In this document: positions 31,190 to 41,699 of the stretch, piece after piece | Position numbering within the stretch: position 1 is the stretch's first letter | Layout of the letters: each line of letters opens with the position of its first letter | Assembly (NCBI RefSeq): GCF_028583425.1 | Contig: NC_072795.1 | Span: 8,579,001-8,643,000, forward strand | DNA: 64,000 nucleotides | Source of the DNA: Eublepharis macularius | Taxonomy: Eukaryota > Chordata > Lepidosauria > Squamata > Eublepharidae | Direction: 5' to 3' | Made by a program: the position numbers and the translations under genes | The notes under the pieces: model-generated | What the model was told of the DNA's origin: nothing | Databases searched by the model: none | Seen by the model: only the letters and a program-made list of their open reading frames with translations

Positions 31190-31420
31190 GTGCCTGTAGA
31201 ATCATGGTTAAGTGGCTGTGCACTGAGCCAGCACTCTGCTGGTTCTACTCCCACTACTGCCATGAACTCTGCAGGTGGCGTTGGGTAAGCCACTCCTTTC
31301 AGCCCTAACTCCTCAGCTGTATTATGTGGATAATGATAACACTGACTTTGTTCACTGCACGGATGTGGCACTTATCTGAACAAAAAAGCAGTATGTAAGC
31401 ATGTGGTGGTGGTGGTTGTT
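31190..31420 (+). repeat. tRNA-derived SINE, second subfamily
   Basis: Head with TGGTTAAGTGGCTGTGCACTG and GGTTCTACTCCCACTA, body GGGTAAGCCACTCC...TCAGCTGTATTATGTGGATAA, tail GGTGGTGGTTGTT. A closely related copy is at 35422. Confidence 0.75.
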
Positions 31421-31987
31421 CTTACGTCTGCACATGATAGGGAGTATGGGTGTGCATCTTGTCAAGATAGGGAGTCCCACAGATGGATATTAGTAGCAAT
31501 AGAAGACCAGCTTCAGGGGTGGGCGGGAGATGTCTCTCCTCTAGCCGTCAGATATTCTGGGCGCTGCAGCAGCTAATTAATAAGAATCCCCCTTAAGGGC
31601 TGTGATGAGGTGAGGGAAAGTGATGCGGTGGTATTCTTTTTCCCTATGGGAGAGAAAAGCTTTTGGGAGCGGTGATATTCTAAACAGATAAATAGGATAA
31701 GTCAAATAGAGTGTATGTTTAAGCAGTTCGATCCCCACAGTTCCTTCTCTGAAACATCCCAAGTATGCTTTTTCAGGAAAAAGCCAACTACAAAACGGGA
31801 ACATCTGAAACAAAAATGGATGAAATGAAAAGGGGCTCAATGACACCATTGAAAAACAAGAAGAAATGAATAAAGACATATTCACCCATTCATATGCCAA
31901 AGTGCCGACCCAAGGGATAGGTTTATGGGTTATATTACGGAGCCTCCTTGTGACAGTCACATGACTTTGCTTTTTTCCTTCTTGTAG
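31421..31987. other. CYP2 gene A intron 4, last part
   Basis: No gene or recognised repeat. It ends in the pyrimidine-rich acceptor of exon 5 (GCTTTTTTCCTTCTTGTAG). Confidence 0.5.
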
Positions 31988-32161
31988 CTGTATGACACTC
32001 TCCCCTGGCTCATGAAACATCTCCCAGGGCCTCACAAGAAGGTGTTTGCCTCCCGTGATTTTATACTCTCTGTTGCAAGGAAGGAGATAGAAAAGCATAA
32101 GACACATCAGGCACAGGAGCCACAGGATTTAATTGATTACTACTTACTTCAGATCGAGAAA
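31988..32161 (+). CDS. CYP2-family P450 gene A, exon 5
   Basis: 174 bp (family usually 177), phase 0 at both ends, CTTGTAG before and GTAAGT after. It encodes [20 protein letters not shown] then an EIEKHK helix and [12 protein letters not shown], the F-G loop and G/H-helix region. The LPGPH motif is shared with CYP2J and relatives. Three bases shorter than typical, in frame. A 109-bp-arm inverted repeat begins 107 bp after the donor. Confidence 0.95.
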
Positions 32162-32216
32162 GTAAGTACTGGCTTTGTGTTCAGCTCTTCTGAACCAGCA
32201 TTGCATCACATGCACA

Positions 32217-32558
32217 TAGATGATCTTGGGGGACCAAGATATATAGAGGCTCCTCTATCTAACAAGAAACAAAGAACAGAATAAACTGTACGTAGGGGGA
32301 AACAAATAATGAAGTTGCCAGTCAAATGTATGAAATCACTAAACTATAATGTTTTAAACACCATGAAAAGTGGAAGTCAAATAAGCATAATCAAAGCATA
32401 AATCAAAACATACATTCACCAAGTATAGTTTAACTTCCACTTTTCATGGTGTTTAAAACATTATAGTTTAGTGATTTCATACATTTGACTGGCAACTTCA
32501 TTATTTGTTTCCCCCTACATACAGTTTGTTCTGTTCTTTGTTCGTAGATGATCTTGGG
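32217..32558. repeat. Large near-perfect inverted repeat with flanking 14-bp direct repeats
   Basis: Arms 32269-32377 and 32433-32541 are 109 bp each with two mismatches, separated by 55 bp. TAGATGATCTTGGG occurs at 32217-32230 and again at 32545-32558. It lies in intron 5 just after exon 5 and would fold as a long hairpin in the pre-mRNA. Confidence 0.85.
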
Positions 32559-32690
32559 ACATTTTCTCCCTCCTAATTGACTTTGTATGGCTGTTGTGAG
32601 AATAAAATGAGAAGGGACCATGTACATTATTCTGGGTTTCTACGAGGAAGAGTCAGATAAAAATATACTAGTAGGTAATTGTTTAAAAAT

Positions 32691-32887
32691 ATGGGCCATT
32701 TTCACACTGCTTACCTTTCCTCAGAACAACCCAGAACGTCGCGCAAAAACCGTGGAAGATCGTGTTTTCTCGCACGAGATTTGTGCGACGTCATGCAAAT
32801 CTTGTGTGAGAAAACACAATCTTCCGTGTTTTTTGCGTGACATTCCGGGTCGTTTCGAGGGAAGGTAAGCAGTGTGAAAACGGTCAT
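32691..32887. mobile_element. Palindromic foldback element FB3
   Basis: Ends ATGGGCCATTTTCACACTGC and ...AGCAGTGTGAAAACGGTCAT are inverted. The interior carries the same GTCGCGCAAAAACCG, GGAAGATCG and TTTTCTCGCAC words as FB1 and FB2, partly CpG-decayed to TG/CA. Confidence 0.8.
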
Positions 32888-33068
32888 GGTTAAAAAAACT
32901 GTGTGGACTAATATTCCTGAAGTATATCGAATATGTAGCACTGAGTGTGAAGGACGGGCTATAATTTGTGAGCACAGTTCACATGCTTTTCCTGGCAACA
33001 CATTCTTTCCCCATCTTGTGCATTTATGTGGGAAAGAAAGGGAGAATGCCACTCAGGGGTAAATTTAG

Positions 33069-33170
33069 AGAGCCATCGTGGTGGAATGGTTGGAGTGTTG
33101 GACTAGGATCTGAGAGATCTGTGTTTGAATCCTCAGCCTTCCAAGAAAGTGAGTTGAGTGACCGGGGGCC
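33069..33170 (+). repeat. tRNA-derived SINE head fragment
   Basis: GAGCCATCGTGGTGGAATGG and the GTGTTGGACTAGG...GTGTTTGAATCC head, same subfamily as the copy at 33324, truncated after the tRNA part. Confidence 0.75.
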
Positions 33171-33323
33171 TGTTATTTGTTTATTTAGGCTACTTCTTCG
33201 CAGTCTCTTCAGAGTTCTGCTCAAGGCTGCTTGCAAAAACCACAGTATTAAAAGCCAGTAAAAAAACCCTCAAGTTACACTCTGTCACCGTTCCTTATCT
33301 TGCAGAGTGGTTAGGAGGATAAA

Positions 33324-33553
33324 GCAGCCATCGTGGTGGAATGGTTTGAGTGTTGGACTAGGGTCTGGGAGACCTGGGTTCAAATCCCCACTCTACCATG
33401 GAAGCTTGCCGGGTGATCTCGGGCCAGTCCCGTGCTCTCAGCCTCACTTACCTCACAGGGTTGTTGTGAGGATAAATAGAGGACAAGAGAACAACATAAA
33501 CCTCTTTGGGTCCCCACTGAGAAGAAAGGCAAGGTAAAAGTAAATGAAATGAA
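33324..33553 (+). repeat. tRNA-derived Sauria-type SINE, third subfamily
   Basis: Head with CATCGTGGTGGAATGGTTTG and GGTTCAAATCCC, body with CCTCACAGGGTTGTTGTGAGG and CTTTGGGTCCCCACTGAG, ending in an ATGAAATGAA tail. Appears full length. Confidence 0.85.
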
Positions 33554-34118
33554 CAAGAAAGAAATGAAATCAGAAAGGATTGACTTCCCAAACTCTCTGT
33601 AATCTGCCATATTGGAGGAGAGGCTCGTCGTAGCGACCAAGGAACCATGCCTCCCTCCCCTCTTAGATCTTTATACAGAAAGTGAAGTGATTGGCCACAT
33701 GCAACTTGTCTCCCCTACCCTTTTGCTCGCCAGCACATCAACAGCTTCACAAGTAGACCTCTCATTTGCTTTGCAACGTGGCTCCAAACCTCCCTGCATT
33801 TGATCGAGTCAAATGCTGAAAGCAGCTTTGAGGAGGATGATAAAACATTTTAAAAACGTGCATTCAAAAACAAAGCACACCTTTTTCATAATACCTGTTT
33901 CCCATTGAGCCGAGCCCAGGGTGGCCAACCTTCAGGTGAGGCCTGGAATTCTCCCAGAGTTCCAACTGATGTCCAGATTAGTTTTCCTGGAGGAAATTGC
34001 AATCAGGAATGTGATATATACCAGAGGCCTGTTGTATTGTCTGTCTGTGGTACTAACTGGTTGTTTCAGATAATTATCATTGTAAACTCTATTTTACTTT
34101 CCCCATCATCAATAGCAG
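33554..34118. other. CYP2 gene A intron 5, last part
   Basis: Contains a fragment starting CAGGGTGGCCAACCTTCAGG (about 33917-33990), a decayed MITE of the gene-desert type, and no gene. Confidence 0.45.
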
Positions 34119-34260
34119 AGCAAGAAAGATCCCAACTCTACCTACGATGAAGAGAACCTGTCCCAGTGCATTTTTGACTTATTTTCTGCAGGAACAGAAA
34201 CAGTCACCAACACACTTCTCTGGGCACTAGTCCTCATGGCGAATCATCCAGATATCCAAG
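34119..34260 (+). CDS. CYP2-family P450 gene A, exon 6
   Basis: 142 bp, the family size, AATAGCAG before and GTGAGA after, phase 0 to 1. It encodes the I-helix: DEENLSQCIFDLFSAGTETV then a NTLLWALVLMA stretch. AGTET contains the Thr and acidic residue that in P450s shape the oxygen-activation and proton-relay site. Intact. Confidence 0.96.
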
Positions 34261-34784
34261 GTGAGAAGCTGTTGTGCGATGTAAACAAAGCCCCTTTGAT
34301 ATTTACAGAGAAGAAGCTAACTTTGGCTTTTTTAATGCAATGGATTGCATACATGATTGCTGACACACCCATTCGCATATCTAGTGTGACTCTAAAATGA
34401 GGAAGTCCAGAGATGCCACATGCACACACATGCTCCAGCCCTAGTCAAACCACACAGGTGAATGCTCATGTCCCAGTGTCTGGGGAATGCCTGCCATTGT
34501 CATCCATGCTTTTTCCCTAATCAAAAGTGAAAGTTTGCATGGGGAAGACCAAAACAAAATCTCTTAAAATGTTGAATTCACACCTACCAAGACATGCAGT
34601 AAGAAGGAAAATAGAATTTTCTATTTACCCCGTTCTTTGTACAAGTGCTCAGCCCACTGAGTCTTCCTGACTAATTCTAAAATCAGAACAAAGGGACGTG
34701 CATTTTTTTAATTCTTGTTTTCTGTTTGAATTATCAACTGTTCGAGTTGATTAGATTCTACACACACACACTGAATTCTATCAT
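34261..34784. other. CYP2 gene A intron 6, first part
   Basis: No gene or recognised repeat apart from a short (CA)n at about 34760-34770. Confidence 0.5.
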
Positions 34785-34935
34785 TGGCTGCTTCCACACA
34801 CGTTGGATAATCCACTTTCAATACTCTTTAGTGAACATTTGAAACTGATTTTCCATGTGTGGAACAAAAAATCCACTTCTAAAGGACTGCGAAAGTGCAC
34901 TGAAAGTGCATTATTCAACGTGTGTGGAAATGGCC
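34785..34935. mobile_element. Foldback-type element FB4
   Basis: Ends GGCTGCTTCCACACACGTTG and CAACGTGTGTGGAAATGGCC are inverted repeats, with the same GGC..TTCCACAC terminal motif as FB1 and FB3. The interior (GATAATCCACTTTCAATAC, GAAAGTGCATTATTC) is only partly palindromic and lacks the CpG core. Confidence 0.7.
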
Positions 34936-35421
34936 GTTCTCTCCTTCCTGACTGGTTGTTACTAATGCTTTGCCCATTCAAATCTCGGTGACAGCAGATT
35001 GGTATGTCAATCAAAGAAGGGCAGGGCAGCCACTTGTCTACCACTCCTCCCCCCTTCAAGGAATAATTGTCACAGATGAGACTGTTTCCAGGACTGTGCC
35101 ATAGACAACGGGTACACCTAATGTTTATGTACAAATATTTACATTGGCAATCCCTACAGACCCCAGATTATCATTTTACAACATCATAAACCATTCCTGA
35201 AATAAAAAAATACATAATTAACAGGAAAATGAACTATTATACATGTACAAGTGTTTGCCTGTTTTATAGTACAGAATGCAATAACCTGGGAACTGCCTTC
35301 CATGCATCTAGGCAATGCATCGACCGCTACATGTTCATATCCTTGGACATTGATGATGTCAGAATGAAAATCCTGGAGCAGTAAACTCTACCTCAGTGGC
35401 TTCCCATTATTATTTGGAGTG
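34936..35421. other. Intron 6 stretch, no gene
   Basis: Nothing recognised. Confidence 0.5.
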
Positions 35422-35662
35422 TTATGTAGCCAGCAGAGTGGTTATGTGGTTTAGCTATGAATCAGCACTCTACTGGTTTGAATCCCACTATTGCCATGAG
35501 GTCAAACAGGTGTGCTTGGGTAAGCCCCTCCTCTCAGCCCCAGCTCCCCAGCTGTATTGTGGGGATAATAATAACACTAACTTGTTCACTGCTCTGGGTG
35601 AGGCACTAATCTGTCTAGAAGAGCGGTATATAAGCACAGTTACTGTTGTTATTATTATTATT
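35422..35662 (+). repeat. tRNA-derived SINE, second subfamily, with (ATT)n tail
   Basis: Same head and body as the copy at 31190 (GGGTAAGCCCCTCC, CAGCTGTATTGTGGGGATAA, GCGGTATATAAGCACAG), ending in TTATTATTATT at the junction with the R4 element. Confidence 0.8.
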
Positions 35663-35827
35663 CGAATTATCCAAAACATAATCAACAATAAGCAGGGGTC
35701 ACATGTCATTATTGATTGGCCTTGCTAAGCTGATACAAGTTTCCACCAGAGACCTAAGTATCAACCAGATATCGGCGTAATATGTACGCTGTTCCAAGTA
35801 GCGCTGTCTTTTGCAGTTCTGTAGGAG

Positions 35828-36871
35828 CTATGTCAGAAAGCTGCAGTTTTTCCATATGATTTGCAAAGTTTTTCGAGATGGTTCCAGTGCTCCGACGACA
35901 ATGAGGTCTACTGTTGCATTCTTTTTCCGTAGTTGGGTGGTTTCTATTGCCAGATCTCTATATTTAATCATTTTTTCTTGTTCTTTTTCTTCGACCCTGG
36001 CATCCCCGGGAATTGCAATGTCAATTATCCAGACTTTTCGATTTTCCACGACTGTTATGTCTGGTGTATTATGTGCATAGTGCCGATCAGTTTGAATTCT
36101 GAAATCCCACAAGATCTTGACTTGTTCATTTTCTATCGCTTTTTCTATTTGATGTTCCCATGAATTCTTTGATACTGGCAAGTTATATTTTTTACACAAT
36201 GACCAATGAATCAGCTTTGCAATCCTGTCCTGTCTAGCTTTGTAGTCCATCTGTGCAATTTTGCTGCATTCAGAAATAAGGTGGGACACAGTTTCATCTT
36301 TTTCCTGGCAAAGTCGACATCTTGGATTTTCACTGATTTTCTGAATTTTGGCTTTCATAACATTCGTTCGCAATGCTTGTTCTTGTGCTGCGAAGATCAG
36401 ACTTTCAGTTTCTTTCTTGATTGTACCCATCTTCAACCATGCCCAAGTTAGGCTGTTGTCATTTTTTCCTTCAATATTTTTTAGATGTTGCCCATGTAAG
36501 GGTTTGTTCTTCCAGCCATTTAATCTATTCTCAAACTGTTTCTTCTTGTATTCTGCCTTTGTTTCAGTTGTTTTTAATATGTTCTCTGTTTTTACAGCCT
36601 GAAGTAATTTTTCTGTACTTCTACTGATGCAATCATTCAGGCTTCTCTTTTCTTCTTCCACTACCTGATGTACTTGTAACAGTCCTCTTCCACCAATTTT
36701 TGGTGGTAGATATAGCCTGGGTGTAAAGAGTGATGCATGTTCATTAGTTTTCATGTTTTTCGATCCAATTTTTCTAAATTGCTTTGTGCCCAATCTATTA
36801 TTCCAGCTGGATATCTGATCCCTGGAACTGCCCACGTATTTATGGCCTTGATTGTATTTCCACCATTTCAT
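35828..36871 (-). pseudogene. R4-type ORF, C-terminal 347 codons (linker, CCHC finger, restriction-like endonuclease)
   Basis: Longest open part of the R4 element. Residues about 185-205 form the C-x2-C...H-x4-C finger, and residues about 270-295 hold the PD...D.K-like nuclease core (NTPDITVVEN...VWIIDIAIPG). The family nuclease nicks target DNA to prime reverse transcription. With the RT core missing it cannot retrotranspose. Confidence 0.8.
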
Positions 36872-37191
36872 TTTGACTTCAGAATTTTTCGTACTCTCTT
36901 GATATATTCTTTCTGAGTCAGTTCTTTTACTTTCACATGCAGGATGTTATCTAATTCTAATATTCCAAGATATTTATAATTTTCATTGTTTGATAATTAT
37001 GAAGTCATTATGATGTCACCATTTTCAAGTTCTATTCTGCCAATATTTTTTACTTTTCCCCGCTGCATGGAGAGTACTTCACATTTGTCTAAGCCAAATT
37101 TCATTTGAATACCATCACTGTATATTTTCACTGTATTAAGCAATGATTCAAGTTCTGCAGCATCCCTGGCACCCCTTTGACATCAGGAGCA

Positions 37192-37230
37192 GACTGCCTG
37201 GTGCCCCGCCCAGCAGGCGGGGCACCGGGC
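37192..37230. repeat. GC-rich perfect hairpin at the R4 deletion scar
   Basis: CTGCCTGGTGCCCCGCC and GGCGGGGCACCGGGCAG form a 17-bp stem (one G-T wobble) with loop CAGCA. To its right, CAGTTATTACCACA..CATTCA is duplicated in tandem (about 37231-37272). Confidence 0.75.
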
Positions 37231-38624
37231 AGTTATTACCACATCATTCACAGTTATTACCACAACATTCATCTGTTTCCCTTTAAATTCTTTACTAATA
37301 TCTTTAATCCATGGGGCATTTCTGTTATGCTCTACTGGGCTTTCCCAAATTTCTTTCCAAAATTTCAGGGCATCTTCTTTACATGGGATGATGTTCTTCT
37401 GCACTGGGTTTTCTCGAAGTGACTTATAGAATATTTGCTGATTACTTCAAAATTGCAAATTTTCTTTATACTGCTTTATTCGCCCATTATATCTTTCTAT
37501 TTTCTTTGCTGTTGCTGTTACCCATTGTTTTAATTCTTCTATGGTTTCAGCATTTGTTTTCCTTTCCAAATCATACCTCGGCATAGTCCATCTTTTATCC
37601 TCTCATTTTTCAATTTTCCATCTTTCAGATATTTCAGGTTACTGATATCTCCACATAGTTTATTAATCTTCTTTTCCAATCAGATTTTCTATTTTGGTAT
37701 GCCAGGCTTTTTCTTTTTTGGCAGTTTGTAGCCAGGCTCTGCTGTTATTATAGCAGCTGTACTATACATGAGTTGATTTGTTTCTTTTAATGTGTTGGTT
37801 AGAATTGTATCGATGACGTCATTGGCTACATCCAGTAAAGTTTCAACTTGTTTTCTTTGTTTGGCATATTATCGGCAGTCTTTGTCATTCACTGCCTTGA
37901 CTGACATGACTCAAAAAAAATTTCTTTCAGAACTTTTTGTGGTTCATTCAAATCATTATCAGGCTGATCCATAGCTTGTATTTCAGGTAGGGCATGTTCT
38001 TCCACTGTGGCTTTAGTCTGTTCAGCTGTGATATTTTCCCTTCTTTGGTCATTATTTTTTGTTGTTTCTTTTTTTACTAGTTTCTCCAATTCTCGCAATT
38101 CCAGTTCTGTGAAAACTTTATTCCAAATAATGAACCGTCTTTGATCCATTACTCTTTGCTCTGTTATACCACATTGTGGGTGATTTTCTTTCCAAATTTG
38201 CATTATTCGTTTCTGGAAGCCACGGGCAGATGGATTTGCCTTATAATAACATTTCATTATTTCTCGATTTTCGGCAGTTGTCCAAGTTTTGCACTTACTT
38301 TGTTCCAGTAGCACTGCAGCAGTCTGTCCTGGTTCCTCAACAGAATCTGCTGAGCCCTGTAGCCCATTTGCCAACAGATGTCCAGGAGCCATAGCACCTG
38401 CCGTGGTCCTTGTTGACCTGGGTGACAACTGATCCGATATGGATTTCTGTTTATTTTGTCTCATCATGATAGATGGTCGTTGGGTGCACTTAGTCTGGCT
38501 CCTCATTCGAGACCTGTCTGGTTTGGGTGACCATATTGGTAGCAGCGCTACCACCAGCATTGCTCTCAGCCTCATTGGAACACACAAGCCCCTCCACCAC
38601 TGCAAAGTGGCACCCTTGGTGGAG

Positions 38625-38625
<1 letters not shown>

Positions 38626-38661
<36 letters not shown>
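38626..38661. repeat. (GTT)n microsatellite
   Basis: Twelve GTT units at the upstream edge of the R4 element, probably the tail of a neighbouring SINE. Confidence 0.9.
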
Positions 38662-38662
<1 letters not shown>

Positions 38663-38879
38663 ACATGGCGTGAACTTTCCTGCCTCATAGGCATAGTTTG
38701 AGTTTGCCTAAAGCCCATATGATGGCTAGACATTCCTGCTATACTATGACCAGATGTTGTTCTCTGAAGGATATAATTTCTCCTCCTGATCAGCTTGGCT
38801 GTGCACAGCTCCCAACCCTAACACTTAAAAAAAAATATACATCTGTACACAGTGCATTCTCCCTGGTTACCCTATAAAA

Positions 38880-39012
38880 TATAGATCCAGAGGAGTTAGC
38901 CGTGTTAGTCTGTAGTAGCAAAATCAAAAAGAGTCCAGTAGCACCTTTAAGACTAACCAATTTTATTGTAGCATAAGCTTTCGAGAATCCAGTTCTCTTC
39001 GTCAGATGCATG
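38880..39012 (+). repeat. FR family repeat, copy 3
   Basis: Near-identical to the copy at 26415 from GATCCAGAGGAGTTAGCCG to CTTCGTCAGATGCATG. Confidence 0.8.
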
Positions 39013-39129
39013 ATCCCAACTGGTCAAATACAGCAGAGGAGGGGAGATAGGGGAGAGAAGGAGACATATATCAGAAGGGGACAGGATGCAATTAGCGGGG
39101 AGGCAACCAAAACATTCCTTTGCTAGTAA

Positions 39130-39310
39130 ATGTAAACATCTCCTTTTGGTGTGGAGTCAGTTTGCCGTGTTAGTTTGCTGCAGTAAAAGCCTCCAATTCC
39201 TATGTAGTATAAGCCTTCGATAACCACAGCTCTCCCTGCCAGATGCATCTGACAAAGAGAACTGTGGTCCCCGAAAGCCCACACCAGGCGTCACTGGGCT
39301 CCCCCAGACC
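39130..39310 (+). repeat. FR-related diverged repeat
   Basis: GTTTGCCGTGTTAGTTTGCTG, AAGCCTTCGATAACCACAGC and the inverted GAACTGTGGTCCCCGAAAGC give a partly palindromic copy. Confidence 0.55.
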
Positions 39311-39498
39311 ACGCCTCTGTAAAGGAAATCTGTTACCTGTGATAATGTGATAACCATTCATAGTCTCTATTCAGCCCCAGCTTGACAGAGTCAAATTTGC
39401 ATATGAATTCCAATTCAGCAGCCTCCCATTGGATTTTGTTTTTGAAAGGTTTCTGTTGAACCACAGCGACCTTTAAGTCTTTGGTGGAATGTCCTGGT

Positions 39499-39611
39499 AG
39501 ATTGATTCTCGAAAGCTTATGCTACTTGATTCTCGAAACTTGATTCTTGAAAGCTTATGCTACAATAAAATTGGTTAGTCTTAAAGGTGCTACTGGACTC
39601 TTTTTGATTTT
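39499..39611 (-). repeat. FR family repeat, copy 4, with internal duplication
   Basis: Minus-strand copy: the GATTCTCGAAAGCTTATGCTA end is repeated, then ATAAAATTGGTTAGTCTTAA and GGTGCTACTGGACTC. Confidence 0.75.
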
Positions 39612-39619
39612 CCTATAAA

Positions 39620-40075
39620 ATATAGATGCCATAGGAAATGCTTTGCCAGTTTCTATTACATGATAGGCCAGATAAAGTTTTCCTGGTATATGGGAGAACA
39701 CATCTTTGAATTCTGACACTGTTTTCACCTGCGCAATCTTTGTAGATATGGAGTTCACAGAACCCAGCATCCTTATGGAAGCCTCCAAATACAGCCAATA
39801 ATGCTTTCTTCTCTTTTTCTTTACTCATACATAGCTTGCAGCAATTGAAATACTGAATTTTTCAACTACGCCATTTGTTTCCGGATGGTACGCTGTTGCT
39901 TGGAGTTACTTCACTCTATATATTTACCATTATTAGGGAACACATGGACCAAGTCCGTAAATCAGAAATTATTTCATAGAGGGAACATAATCTACAGAAA
40001 ATAGCCAGTAGGTCACCTGTAATGGGAATAATCTTAATGTTGGTCAAGGGAACTGTTTCTAGAAATCTAGTAATT
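39620..40075 (-). pseudogene. LTR-retrotransposon pol remnant (Ty3/gypsy-like)
   Basis: Minus-strand frames, broken by stops, contain an FKDVFSHIPGKLYLAYHVIE segment similar to the start of Ty3/gypsy reverse transcriptases, and upstream an integrase-like RFLETVPLTN segment. The order of the two pieces is opposite to a normal pol, so the element is rearranged or the second match is chance. Confidence 0.4.
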
Positions 40076-40495
40076 GAACCTAAATATGAATGGAGCAGCA
40101 GATCAGTTGGTGTAATGGGCCTACTCAGCCTCGCAAAACTATACTACCATCCTAAAGAGAGTCACCCCTTTCTAAGCCCATAGACTTCAGTGAACTTAGA
40201 AGGGTACGTTTAGGATTGCACTGGTAATCTCCTTAGCCTTTCCTCTTGGGAAAAGTGCTCCAATGTCTTGATAATTTTGGATGATTTTTGGCACCCTTTC
40301 AAGCACTACAATAACTTTTGTGAGATACAGCAACTAGAATTGTACACAGTATTGCAAATGAGGTGGTGCTATAATGCTATAGAAGAGCATTACAATACTG
40401 CCGCGGAGGTCGCAGAAAGGCCTTGCACAGCGCATTCCTCCCAACCGTTTGCTAGACCCCGTCGCATTTTTTCATGCAGCCGGCTTTGGTGCTAG
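40076..40495 (+). mobile_element. Helitron copy Z, 3' part
   Basis: Ends with a hairpin-like GCGAC... / ...GCCGGC region and GGTGCTAG|T at 40492-40495. The ~420 bp before it are the reverse complement of 23258-23690 in copy Y (shared words GGATGATTTTTGGCACCCTTTC and GTACACAGTATT). The 5' end is not recognised. Confidence 0.65.
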
Positions 40496-41030
40496 TTTTA
40501 TATATTTTTCCTAATAGGTACATTGTACCTCCATTGATTAATTGTTCAAAAACTGTTTTTTCTCTTCACCGGCTTCCTTCTTAGGCTATTTGTTCTTTGA
40601 ATTTAGATACCGTTTAATAATAAAGCAACCATGGAATGTTTTCTCCTTCATCGTGAATTTCTTGCCATGATTTTTTTCCCCCTTGTTTATGCATCATGTA
40701 GACATAATTTATAAAATCAATTTTATTTCTTATACTAATATCACAATAGACATCAATTGGAGATATCAAGGCAGGGTTGGCGGACTTATTCTATTTCTGC
40801 ACTGAAACCATATTCTTAATAGTCCATCCCTCACAATATGAGTGCCGTCCCTCATAATATGAATTTTTAATGACATGGCCATAGGTTCTTGATTTAGCCA
40901 CAGTTGCCATACTATGACTAGGCATGTCATGAAGGAGATAGCAGCAGCAACAGTACTCTGAGACGTATATTTTCTGCCAGACTGCTTCCAAGTCAAAACA
41001 CTGACAGAATTAAACTGCTTGGCTATATCT

Positions 41031-41640
41031 TTTTTTTTCTAATTTTTTTTATTAATGCATCACATATTATTACATTTCAATACAGTCACAGTTCTCCTAT
41101 GATACATCTTTTACCCCTTTTGTAACCCTCCCCCCCGCAAGGTGGCCATCCTATAATTCCAAGTTAAATTTTTAGCCACGAGCACATTTTTTCCAATTTT
41201 CCAAATATAGTTGTATTGGCTTCTCCATTATATACCCATTGAAAATATACAGACCATTTCTCTTTTAACTCCTCCATTTTTCCATCCCATGCCTTATCTT
41301 TTTTTAAACATTCCAACATATCCGATTGAATATATTCATACAAGTAATCATTCCATCTTTCTAAGGTCCATTTTAACTTCTCCTTCCAACCGTATGCAAT
41401 CACTGCATGTGCAGCTAGTAACATTGCTTTGAAAACATCCTGGTTTTGTTTCTCAATTCTAGTGTTTCCCAATACACCCATGAATAATAGATCTACATCT
41501 ATATTGAGGTTGACCTTACACACCAATGCTATTTTTCCCCGTACCTTTTCCCAAAAATCTATGACCTTTGGACACTCCCACCATAAGTGGGAGTACCACC
41601 CTTCTTTTGCATTGCAATGCCAGCGATGCTTGGCTATATC
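41031..41640 (-). pseudogene. L1 ORF2 3' end with A-tail (copy 1)
   Basis: Minus strand: an A-rich tail at the left (41031-41050), then a frame encoding the ORF2p C-terminal domain (WYSHLWWECPKVIDFWEKV..., WKEKLKWTLERWNDYLYEYI). 5'-truncated. Confidence 0.8.
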
Positions 41641-41699
41641 AAGCCCTAACACAATGGGAGCAGATATGTTTCCATACACTCCATTTTCACAAGAACCAC

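Larger units (their letters stand above)
35664..38625 (-). mobile_element. R4/Dong-type non-LTR retrotransposon, RT core deleted
   Basis: The N-terminal part (38605-37889) has a Myb-like region (TWTTAENREIMKCYY). The C-terminal part (37190-35828) has RT thumb and linker sequence (KYLGI.ELDN, WAVPGISYPAGIIDWAQ), a CCHC-like finger (CRLCQEKDETVSHLISEC) and a restriction-like endonuclease with PDITVVENRKVWIIDIAIPG. Between them the catalytic RT palm is absent and the frame has many stops. The CCHC followed by PD-(D/E)XK endonuclease at the C-terminus is the arrangement of the R2/R4 group. The insertion lies antisense in intron 6. Confidence 0.85.

Noticed and set aside
35422-35662. Host exon suggested by a 110-codon frame
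   Set aside because: The frame falls in a tRNA-derived SINE and its microsatellite tail.
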